DNA of 64,000 nucleotides, taken from positions 124,001-188,000 of the forward strand of contig BGZK01000864.1 in assembly GCA_005406025.1 (NCBI GenBank), read 5' to 3'. Under the pieces are notes generated by a model. The model was not told where the DNA came from. It made no database searches and was given only the letters and a program-made list of their open reading frames with translations. Shown piece by piece: positions 36,101 to 47,100 of the stretch. Every line of letters starts with the position of its first letter. Position 1 is the stretch's first letter. The position numbers were made by a program, and so were the translations under genes. This DNA is from Eumeta japonica (lineage: Eukaryota; Arthropoda; Insecta; Lepidoptera; Psychidae).

Positions 36101-39100
36101 CAGTTTGGCTAGGACAGTCATTTTCAAATTCATCTAATTATCAATCTCGAAATCAATAAAATCATTCAGGTAAAGCCACTTATTTGTGGGAGGACCATTT
36201 AAAAGTAAAATTGATTTTGCTGTTTTTGAACAAAACATTCATTAGACAAAGTAACTATTTCAGAAAATCACATAGTTAAGCGCTATTTTTTCATTGATTC
36301 TGATGGCATTGGACAAGTGAACATTTGAAGTAAATCGTAAATTTTTTTATGATTACGAAAAAAGAATTTGTAATAGTTTTTATGTTATGACCTATCTTGG
36401 ACTGGTTTGACATTCACCTAAGAGTCGCAAACCATGCTTTGAAGAACTAGACTTAGTTAACATAGTCTATGTAACTAAAATTCTTTTACACCATAGAAGT
36501 CTAAAAATATTTCCTTTCCAAAAATTTATGTACCGAACTATGTACGCACATACACAGTTGCGAGAGGCACGTCGGCAGCAGCAGGCCAACAACCCGCACT
36601 ATCTCAAGGTCGATTCACCGCGCTCGTATCAAGAAGAAGAGGTGCCCGTCGCCGAGATGGCGCTTGAAGTGCCCCTACAGTTACACAGTATGTACATTGC
36701 TAGCTCAGTCATGTATATTGTGTTATTCTTGTCAAAGGACCAGGGGGCGTTTAAGTATTATATAAAGTTGTAGGAAGGGGTTCAATTCTTTTTTTACTTC
36801 TGTTGATGAAAGGAGCGGACGAATTTTTTGTATATTACATAAGATGGCAGCTATGAATCGCGACACACGAATATCATGAGATATTTAGAACCACCTTAGT
36901 AATAAGACCTCCTACCTTGTCATACAACAACCCACCCCCCCCTTACGATTTTCTAATACTATGGTGTTGCAGAGGCAATTGATTCATAATTTCTTACACA
37001 TTTCTTGAAATACCACCTAATGTTAAATCTAATGGTGGTATGCTTTCAACATTCCAAAATATTTTTGCCATTAATTTCTGTGCTGATAATGAATTTTAAA
37101 CTAAAACTTTTATTTAAATTTAAACTTCACTAAATTTGCATTGTAATGATTTTTGTTTACATTCAGGATCTCATTGTCGAATTCAAATCTCATCACAGGT
37201 TGTTATTCTAGAAATAATCAATTTCTTTACCTCTACTCATATTTAAAAATGTTTCGTAAAAACTCACACTTCACTCCATGTGATCGGGTCAATAAATTTA
37301 TCATTTTAGTGATAATTTAATGACTTGGTGATTGATTTATCATTTTTAGTGAAAAATGTAATGACTTGTTGATTGATGTTCAATTAGCAACATATATTTA
37401 ATCTTATGACATATTCGACACAAAGTACCTTCATGCGACATTAAAAATAAAAAATAAATGAATGCTAATATTTTCAATAACTGAAATCAGGAATACAACA
37501 TAACGCCTAGTATCATTTTTGTATTATGTATGGTCAAAAGAGATTGATTTTCAGTCTGTCCTAATGATGCAATAGAGTTCAACTTTCTTGATATATGGTA
37601 TTAATCACATAATACTCATTGAATTAATACTATTTGAAATGGACGATATTTATATATTTTTTTTTATTCAATTACAACTTACTTCAGAAGATTTTTTTAA
37701 TATCACTTTTTGTCTGTAATAGATACCATAATACTGTGGAATTTGTAGCAAATAATTAATAACTTTTCAATATTTTCTTTCAGCTAAACGATCTGATAAA
37801 TATTTGATTACTAAAGAATTTTCTCAAAAAGGAAAAAAAGATAAGAAGTCACCGAAGAAAAAGAAGAATAAAAAAGAAAAGCATTCCTCAGAATCGGAAA
37901 GCGAAGGAGGTAATATTATTGTATTTTATAATAGATTGTTGAAAGATAGTACTCAATTTTTTCTCTTTAATATTTAAAAATATTTAATAAACATTAATTT
38001 TTTACCTCAATTGATCTCAATATATATTATAAATAGAATAGATTAAATCTTTATTTGGCCCACAAAATTAAATATTATTTTCTTAAACATAAAAACTAAA
38101 TATTATCGTTCTTTTTGTGACTTATTGACTAGATAATGTAGAAAGCAAAAGACCTAAATTGTGATCAGCTGAGGTATTTTTGAAGCCCGAGCCACAGTCA
38201 GATTTTCAGCTGTGTCATTTATTACGTCGGAACAATAAAGCTCAACAGATAAGAAGAATCACAAATTATTGACATAAAAAACTATTGTGTGTACAGAGAG
38301 TTGGGTTGGTGCTCGTATGCACGAAGTTAACGTGGGCGGTGAGCTGCCCGAGGGCGCTGCGGCCTCCGATGATGAACCGCCCCCACCCACCGACGACCCG
38401 CATCGTGCGCTGGACCTCGATCTCGATCTGTAAGTGTTTATCAAGTACCTGCTACTACTACTTTGATAAAACATGTAGCAGTAGATTGATGTATAAATGT
38501 ATGTATTAAAAAATTCCAATAATTTTCAAAATTTGGGGAGTCTGTCAACTACAAACATTTTCTTAGAAGTAGAATGGTATGTGACATTATTGTCCAGTAA
38601 ACCTGACTAGTACAAAATCTTTTCAAGATTTTTACATATTAAAATTATCATCATCTAGTTATTACGGGTAATACTGTAATGATTAGCCTTTTATTGTCTT
38701 ACAGGCCTTTGCGTGAAGATGAATTATTGCCTGCAAGAATCCAACGATATCCATCTTTACCCAAAGAAAAGGAAAATAAGAAACATAAGGAATCTAAGAA
38801 AGTTAAATCTGCTGATAAAACTTCGAAAAAATCAGAGAAGACAGACAGAAGAAAGAAAGAGAAGAAAGCTAAACATAATAAAGATATTGAGATTGATTTG
38901 ATGATAAGCACAGGCAATAATGTTAATGATCCGCCCTTAGGTAAGGATAATAATGCAAATAGTGAGGAGACTAATGTAAATAATCACAAAAATAGTGTTG
39001 ACATTGATGAAAATAACTTCAAGAAAGCTAAGACTGAGAAACATAAGAAACGCAAGAAAGTTTCCAAAGAAAAAGATGGGAGCACCAAAAACAAAAAGAC

Positions 39101-40537
39101 GTCTAAAAATGGTGAGAAGCATTAAAATTTGACAAATGTTCTTAATTACATAGGCAGCTCCAACTTAACTCAAAAAGACATAGTGTTTTTTTTTTATCCA
39201 CTTCCGTTTATATGCTTCTTATAGACATTTAATAAGGGATAGCTTTTGTGAATGTAAACAAAAAAATTTGTAAAATTCAAAAGTGCACACCTCATAATCT
39301 TCATCTAATTTTTAATAAGAATCAAAGTCTACTGTTGAATTACAAAGTAAAACAGAAAACAAAAAAGAAATCAAACATCTGCTAAAAAAATGACTTATAA
39401 TAAAATCTGCAAGCAGTAAATGCTATTACAATACTTTGCCCATTTCATGAACTTAGTGGTGGTCATGATTTTCACCTCAAAAATATTGTTTTATTGATTA
39501 AACAATGCCGTCAGATAGCCATTTCTAATAGGAAACATTGCTGTAATTCTAAAGCCAATAAAAAAGGCCTAAATTAATGGATTTTTCACAAGTTATCACG
39601 TTTTCAAGTTTCACTCGTACATCTTGATTGATAAGAAAGTTTTTTAAACTATTTTGATGTTATTTTTCATACCTTATTACATTAAATCTTTTTTTGAAGA
39701 TGACAGAATTAATCTTCATTAAATTATCTGTAATATAATGAACTAATGAGAGTAGGGCGATAGAAATAGTTACTGAGAGGTAAAAAAATTTTTCAATCAT
39801 AAGGCACTCTGAAATGCTTTTACACTATGCGTACAATATGGGAACAGCTCTGATGTTTTGTTAATGTCCAATGTGTATTTATAAAATAATGCACATTTCT
39901 AATTTTATATTATCTCTATCTACCGTCAATGTAAACATATAATTGAATTCCTTTACTTTTTATATCAGCCAATCATACTGTCAACCATGATCTCGACATC
40001 TGTTCCTATCTAGGTTCAAATCCCTGTAACAGCTACAGAAATTCAAACATAGCTTAATTTTTAAAGGGTTTTACAATTTCCATGCCTGCATGAAATATTT
40101 AGGATTTCTGAACCCTATAGTTTTCACGAGTTACCTCTTAATCCCTTTTTTTTTTTGCAAACTTAAAATTTATTTCACGACAGCAACAATTAAATCATAA
40201 AGTATGCTATTATTATAATAGATCACTCTCCCAATTCATAAATACACAATCAACCAATCTATCTCTACAGTCCACTCTGTATTTTATTCAAATCTATATG
40301 GGTTAGATTATACCATTCTTTCTTCACTTACCGTTCATCCATATGGACATTACAAAATTCACATAAAGAGTTCCAGTTTTATATTACTATTCCTTGTGTT
40401 GTGATACTTATTATTTTATCAGAAATCAATATTTAAGTATTTTTAATGTTTCGATTTTCATTTCAGGTAAACATGAGACAAAACTGGGATATGAAGAGGC
40501 TTTGGGAATATCGACCCCGAGCAAAGAAATTATATAG
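24197..40537 (+). CDS. AP3D1: AP-3 complex subunit delta (delta-adaptin, garnet orthologue)
   Basis: Large subunit of the AP-3 adaptor, which sorts cargo from endosomes to lysosomes and lysosome-related organelles; in Drosophila the gene is garnet, an eye-pigment locus. Exons: 24197-24292, 24493-24588, 24667-24936, 25034-25163, 25256-25395, then 25718-25791 OR 28937-29010, 29386-29534, 29747-29892, 30690-30891, 31136-31307, 31497-31662, 31972-32171, 33940-34101, 35669-35819, 36558-36687, 37784-37909, 38297-38429, 38705-39111, 40467-40537. All have GT/AG borders and all phases fit; 3021 nt gives 1006 residues. The adaptin trunk runs from MALKIVKGNFERMFDKNL to about residue 600. Then come an acidic stretch, a BLVR-type segment (ELEQ/LREARRQQQANNPHYLKV) and a Lys-rich hinge (38705-39111). 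The protein ends GYEEALGISTPSKEII. No appendage ear domain was found. Confidence 0.93.
25718..25791 (+). other. AP-3 delta alternative exon 6a (divergent version)
   Basis: 74 nt between TTTACAG and GTATATCG. It enters in phase 0 and leaves in phase 2, exactly like exon 6b. It encodes FGLMTVYEPEIGRKITQSLI, then DLIC. Ten of the 24 complete codons give the same residue as 6b, and several others are conservative. Joined to the exon at 29386 it continues STSAMSLLYE. Confidence 0.85.
25792..28936. other. 3.1-kb intron between the two alternative exons
   Basis: AT-rich sequence without a recognisable transposon or gene. This is where pairing elements that enforce exon choice would be expected. I noticed no clear long complementary pair by eye. 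A short repeat of AATACCAATATCAATACC is at about 26570-26590. Confidence 0.4.
28937..29010 (+). other. AP-3 delta alternative exon 6b (canonical version)
   Basis: 74 nt between TTTGTTGCAG and GTGAGCC. It encodes FGALTPLEPRLGKKLIEPLT, then NLIH, which is the form typical of delta-adaptins. It has the same length and phases as 6a, 3.1 kb upstream. Using both adds 148 nt and using neither removes 74 nt; either way the next exon is read out of frame. Confidence 0.9.
30395..30465 (+). mobile_element. Small LINE fragment in an AP-3 delta intron
   Basis: GACTGAAACATTCTGCATAA, then ATATAATTAGAGATGATAAT, reads TETFCINIIRDDNGCLLND in one frame. The same peptide block occurs in the LINE at about 18390-18440 (SETLCINMIRDHN). 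Only this short piece is preserved. Confidence 0.6.
32232..32562. mobile_element. Foldback MITE, copy 2, with GC-rich insert
   Basis: The arms match the element at 14485-14675: left GCAAATATTCATAATCTCTT, then GAGAACAACTTTGCCAAAGT; right TTCTAAAAAAGAAGGAGATT, then ATGAATATTTGCAG. Unlike copy 1 it carries about 190 bases of unrelated, GC-rich sequence (32334-32520). A 65-codon open frame, starting MDTTLINLWSDYKRRRDRM, begins inside it. It lies in the intron after AP-3 delta exon 12. The insert could be captured DNA or part of a longer parent element. Confidence 0.72.
35355..35520 (+). mobile_element. Short inverted-repeat element, copy 1 (copy 2 at 46420-46590)
   Basis: The left end TACAACGCATGAAACTCTGG and the right end, whose reverse complement begins GTGCAACGTGTGAAAGTCTG, form imperfect terminal inverted repeats. 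The body (CTCTGAATTGTCCGCGACTG ... CCATTGCGACGCTTTCGTGA) is shared with 46420-46590 in the same orientation. No coding capacity. It lies in an AP-3 delta intron. Confidence 0.7.
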
Positions 40538-40688
40538 TGTACATACTTTATTTGATATAATGAACCGATATGTAAATGTTCCAGCTTCTTGTCACACTCA
40601 ATTTTTTCTCTCAGTGCAATTATTGAGTCTAAACAGTACTAGTTACATGTACTTTATTTAGGTTTATTAATCAATATGTTACTTGTAA

Positions 40689-40694
40689 AATAAA
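40689..40694 (+). terminator. Poly(A) signal of AP-3 delta
   Basis: AATAAA 152 bases after the TAG stop codon at 40535-40537, with a TG/TTT-rich stretch (TTTGTTGTGTTTTC) about 30 bases on. It fits a short 3'UTR. Confidence 0.65.
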
Positions 40695-43600
40695 ACATGA
40701 CAAACATTATTTCCTTGAAATTTGTTGTGTTTTCAATATTATAGATATAATGTATAACTATAATGTCATGTACAGTTTTATTAAAAGAGATATCTAAGAG
40801 TCAAAAAATGTTTGATTCTACAGTGAAACTAATGAATTACATGTATATCGAAAAATTCACAGTATACTCTCATTTATTTGCTTTGTAGGTCATGGATACC
40901 TGAAAACAGAAAAAAGAATTAGTTTCATAGGATTTTGTTTTTGGAAAATATACTATACATATTGCTATTTCATCAAAATTGAATTTGTACATTTGCATCC
41001 AATATCTTTAGTTAAGTTATAAGTGAAGAAAGTAAATCAATTTTCAGAATGGGTTTAATTTTATGCATGCTCTTTTTTATTCAATTGAATATTCAATGTT
41101 CAACTGTTTTAATCCACGATTATTTTTTGAACTCAATTATTCGTTTTCATTGCAAATGCTTTGCAATGATGCGGACAACAATCTATGCAAATCAACCAAG
41201 AGGCAAAAATAAATACACAACCAGAATAGACATCGGAACCTCGGAGGCTAAAATTTTAAAAGGTTTTTAAAATATCTTCATTATCAGATTGGCACATATA
41301 CATACATCAATACATATGTAAACATAGATGAAAATATAATTTCAGAATTAACATAATTTTCAACAAAAGTTATTATGTTTTATAGTTTATAAGGAAGTGT
41401 CTCCATTGTCAAAGTAAAAATCATTCTGACATATGGTGATATTTTTAACTATAATACCTAATAAAGCCGCACTAAACCCACACTTGGATATCATATTTTA
41501 GTATTTGGAATATTTGTGCTACATGGCTCATATTGTCTTTATGTGATTAGTTTGTGGTTGCCATTCCACAGGTAATGTGCACCAGGGCCTAATCATATAT
41601 GACAACCTGTTATGAGTACGAGGTATCAATAATGCAAAGATTGTATGATACTACAAATTTATGTATTAAACGAGATTGTTTGTAATGTAACTTCCAAATG
41701 CCCATATATTTTTGATGCAGTATACTTACTTTCTTTAAGATTTTTATCATTTTTAGAAAAAAATCTATAGAAATATCAATGTAGTTTTCATATGTGAACT
41801 TTATTGTTGTGTCAGGTTTTATTTGCCCCACTGCTGGGGTATAACCTCTCACAATCTTTGTTTTATTTAAGAGGTCAAGGCTTATCTTCCATGCAAAGCT
41901 GGAGTAAGGTACAGGTTGAAGCTGCTACTGAGGCGGTGACGTCCGGGATCGACCTAGCGTGCTTTTCAAGACACAGAACAAGTGGTTCAATTAGATTTGT
42001 GTGATTTCACAAACAATAATCATAAAACCCAATAATAAACACTTCTGCAAAGTGAAAGAGGTAAAGGACATTTGACAGTTAACAATGACATTTCCTGAAG
42101 ATGATTTTTAAAAAATATTCAAAGGCTATTTATTAACAATTATAGCTTAGATAGTGTGGAACCGTGGTACAAGAACTTTTGAAAAAATCTTTTTATTTAA
42201 AGAGTTTAAAAATTAATTAATTGGAAATGATCAAAAATTAGTGTATCAATTTAAAAAATGGCAAGGGTCTCACTACTAATTGTAAGTAATAAAAGTAAAG
42301 CAATATGTGAGTTCAAATATTAATTTTATTAATACATACAATATATTTTAGTAGTGCACAAAAGAAAAATAATGAAACAGATCAATTAGTGTTGTATATA
42401 AATTATATAAAATCATCCTCAATAACAGGTTGCTCTTTGCCAATATAGTAATTGTCAATAAAGTTGTACTTAAAACATTCCAAATAATCTTAATATTTTC
42501 ACAATTTCATGATTTTTAGGATAAGCAATATTTACAAAGTAACATCTACAAGCAATGTACAATTTATAATTTTATTGCGATGATACACGTATGTGCGGCG
42601 ACGTCGCGACCGGCACCCTAACTAAATAAATATTACATAAGTGCTCTATATAACATTGATCACAAATATTACATTAATGCATTACATTATGAATCTACTA
42701 GGAATTAAGCTTCATATCTAGCAATGGAACTGTAGTTGGTTCTGGCATTAAAACAATAATACTGATAAACATATTTTCATGGACAGAAATTAATCCAAAA
42801 ATCTAATGAGCATAAGAAATACAAGGTAGTTAAGGTTTAAATAATTTTGTAATGCTATAACTTTGAATAACATCAACATGATAATTAATGTCTTCCATGA
42901 AACATGTTTATTACTTATATCATCTACTCATGTAATAAATAACGAAAAAATATATTTTTAGTATACAATGAAACACAAAAAAATGTCAAAAATATATTAT
43001 TATATAATTTATTACTAAGACCACACAAGTGATTCGATGAATGCCCAGGGCAATTCTTAAAATCCTAGTATTACACAAGTTATTTCATATTCACAAATAC
43101 GTATATTCAACAAAGAGTAAAACTGAAATAACCTAATGAGATACTACTTATATCCATAGGAAATATTACAACTACAATGTAAAATGAGATAACGTCAATA
43201 AATAGTATAATGTATCGACAGGAACAAGCTTAATCTAGAAGTGATATATTTCTATTGAATAATACTACTAACAAATGTTGAAAGTTTAAAACTTTTGCTA
43301 CACATGAGTCATGTACACAAAAAGAAAGGTGAATCCAGTCATAAAGTTATATAGTGTGAAATGTATTTAATTTCTGAAATAAACTTATTTTGTATTTTTA
43401 AGTTCACATCTATTTTCAGTTAAATATATACTGAAATATGAATATGGAATAAGCCCTACTACATGGGTCTTTAGCATTTATGATGGGTTTGACGCCGCCT
43501 TCAATAAAGTTAATTATTCTCCCGATACCACGAGAGAAAATACATGTATTTGTGGATGGCAATCTTATATACTCAAATATAGAAAAAATGTAGGTACATG

Positions 43601-44113
43601 TTTTATCTCATGGTGGCAGTGTTACCTTGTTTACCGTTACGAGATATTATCTGACTGCTAACTTTGCAATTACAAAATGAATCTTATACATATTACAAAT
43701 GTCAACAATAAAAATACCAATATATCAGCAACAATGCACATTATCACTGACACCCATTACACATTATATCTATACATTTAAAATTTGGGTACTGACTCAT
43801 ATTATAGTGAGTTTAATGCTGATGCAGCAAGCTAACAATTTTAATATTAATTAGATAAGATTTAAACATCATTATTTTTTTTTTTATAGATATTCACTAA
43901 ATTTAATGAAAAAAATCAAAGAATCAGCACAGATTCAAATAACAAGCTTCAATTTTAAATTGATATCGGTAACAGATATTCCCTTACCTATTATTTTATT
44001 ACTTGATGGGAAAAATAAATTCAAGGGCTTACCACTTCGCATTCGAAGGAGATGAAGCATACAGGTAACAACAATTAACAATTTGTACAATACAATGTGT
44101 TTATGAACAATGT
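40695..44113. other. Convergent intergenic region AP-3 delta / SUCLA2
   Basis: The two genes converge here, so the region includes the SUCLA2 3'UTR on the minus strand. I looked for further AP-3 delta exons that could encode an appendage domain and found none I could support. A SINE-like piece lies at 41810-41960. The rest is AT-rich without recognisable genes. Confidence 0.5.
41810..41960 (+). repeat. SINE-like dispersed repeat
   Basis: TTGCCCCACTGCTGGGGTAT, then TCTTCCATGCAAAGCTGGAG, resembles the GCCCACTGCTGGGCATAGGC tail common to many lepidopteran short interspersed elements. The open frame across it (41804-42004) is not a gene. Confidence 0.5.
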
Positions 44114-47100
44114 CTACTTCTCGATCATGTATCGGGGTATGTCGAAGTTAACCTCGACGCCGGCTTTGCGCGCCAGCCCGATGATCTCAGAGAGCTGCAC
44201 AACCAGTTGCGCCGCCTCGTCCAGGTCGTCGCGCGGCACGATGCGCAGTCCCGACTCCGCTATCAGCTTCTTCGCCTCCGTCACTTTTGTTCCCTATACA
44301 TACAAAGGCATAATGAAACTAAAATGCTGTCAAGTAAATATAAACTTTAAAATGCTTTACACTACTATATAAATAATGTGAAAAGTCATTAAGTAACTAA
44401 ATTTTAAATTATGATAATTAATATCAATAAAAATGGGACATTACAATCACTTCCCAGAATGGTAGAAAAGAACCACATACTTCCACATTTTACTATTTTT
44501 ATATATCTCTTTATTGACATCCTAATATAAAACTTTTTGGTTTCAAGTGCTTAAAATTTAGTTCTTCATTCACTTAGTAAATTTATTGTAACTTTAATTT
44601 CAATCATTCATTGCAGTATTTTCAATCTACTTTCATTAATTTGTTTAAAATGGCCGAAACACTGAAATATATGTTTTTAATCTAGTTACTACATCTTTCA
44701 AACCACATAGTTCTCTGACCACTATTCTCATATCTGTCTTTCAGAGATATTCCACATACTATGCAAAGATTGCATCACTGCATTGATTCTACAAACATGC
44801 TTTTGTGAAATACTTTTACTATTCATAACAGAAAGCAAAGCCCCATTCACTTTATTTCCCATATTAAGCTCTTCCTTCAATATCCATCATATTTAATACA
44901 ATTTGAAAAAAATTATGTGACTACAAATATTTTGGATTTGAATTTCTTCAACTTTTTTATGTATACATATGGCACATTCAGTCATGATTTTGGTTCTTTC
45001 AAACACCATGACCTTATTCTTGCTGAAATTAATTTCATACTTCTTTTGTAAACAGAATCATTCATTTTTAGTTACAATCGCTAGGAAATAGCACGCCAAC
45101 AGTGCAAGAATTGCTTTGTCGTCAGTATACAGGAGGCATTTGGCAGACAATTCACCAATTCTCAGTCCAATCTCTGAGTACTGTATGATACTCTTAGATC
45201 ATACAGTAGAATTGTCACAGACATATCCGTTATCATTCACTCTTTCTTCTTCGAACTGTATTATACAATATTATATTATATAATTATTGTGGACTACATA
45301 AATAAAGATTGTGTATCAACTGAGTTTTCAATTTCAAATTGCAAACATTCCATCACTTTCAATGAAGCATGTTTCTGAATGCAATAGATTAGGTATTGAA
45401 CCTAAATAATATTTGCATAAAACATGTAATGTCCATGTGAAACATTAAATATATTATTTACATATATTTAAAAATTTAACTGTACCTGTAGTCTAACAAT
45501 AATAGGTATTTGTATATTGAGGTTCTTGGCGGCGTTGATGATACCCTCGGCAATGACGTCACAGCGCATGATTCCACCAAATATATTTACCAAAATGGCT
45601 TGCACCTTCTTGTCTGATAGAATAATTTTGAAAGCTTCCTACAAAACAAATATTTATATTTAATAATTTATGAAATATATTCCATTGTTATTAACTGAAA
45701 AAACTTAAATTACAGAAATAATTTATATACACCTTATTCATGATAAAGGAATCATTCATTTAATTTTATTTAAACTGTAAATGGGCATTTAAAAATATTC
45801 ATTTTTTTCTATTATATTTAGATTATTTAGTTACATTTAGTAACCATTTTACATCTTCTAAACACTTAAAATATTATATCTGGAAATAAAAAAAAATACC
45901 ATTCTCTCTTATCTCCTAAGTTTTTAAGCCAAAAGACAATCATAAAAAGCCAGGTTATATAAATACATTAAATATAAAGTAATTGCAAAACAACTATTGC
46001 AATTGTCAAAAAACAATAATTTTAGACAATGATTTTTATAAATTATCAAAAAATAACTTAATTTAATAGCATCAATTCTTTGTAAAAATGATAAAAGAAT
46101 GTGTCAAGATAGCATCGGCACTGGTATCAACTTTAGTCACTATACTGATTTTAATTTGATAAGAAAAGATTTTTGACATAGTCATATGCTATATATAGTC
46201 AGATAAAGTCGATATCTGTTTTTAAGGAAACAAACCATGATCTTTTCTTTGTCAATAAAAAAAGTTTTATATTTCTTTTTGTAAAACATTTTGAGATGAC
46301 AAATGAAATAAAAATAAGCGAGGCATTGAAATGTAACAAGAGTAATATGTTGTTTTTATTAAAATTTACTACATTTGCATATTAAATCACTTAAATTTTT
46401 ATTTAAATATAGTAAAATACATGAATCTCTGTCGCTCTGAATTGCCTGTGAACTATGCAATACGCACGTTCAAAGCTCCTCGACCCTAACTTCTCTGCAT
46501 TCCTATTTTACGCCATTGAGACACTTTCGTGACGAACTTCATAGTGGCAGAGTTTCATGCATTGTACTACACAAGTCTAGAACAAATACAATGATTATTC
46601 TCTTTTCTTGAAAACAATATATCACATTTTTAAATATGTTGCATATTTCCAGAACCAAAACAAAAAACATTTTTGGCCCAGATTATGAAAATATTGAAAA
46701 ATAGGAGTTGTCTCATATCTCAATTGACAGTTGATAAATGCCAATCATGACAATGTGGTAATGCTGCTACACTGATCTGCCAACCTACATCCAATCTTAT
46801 AACTTGGATGCTAGTTGATTTCTTCAGCATACAGATATAAATGATGCAAATGTTGAAATGAAAAACATGTACTGGACAATTTTAAACAATACCATATTAT
46901 AAAGATTTGTAGTAAAATTTGTCTTGATTGTTTATATAAAAATAGCTAATGGTCTTGATTGTATAATCACAATGAGCTAGTCCAGAATGTTATACTTTAT
47001 AAAATGTTTCTTTCGTTAGTATTAATATTGGCTCTAATTTTAAATAATTTCATTTTTTATAATTATGAAGGATTTTATGACAAAATTCATGCAGAGTCTT

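Noticed and set aside
38699..38917. Minus-strand frames opposite the lysine-rich AP-3 delta exon
   Set aside because: They are the complement of a Lys/Glu-rich coding exon with good splice sites and conserved position.
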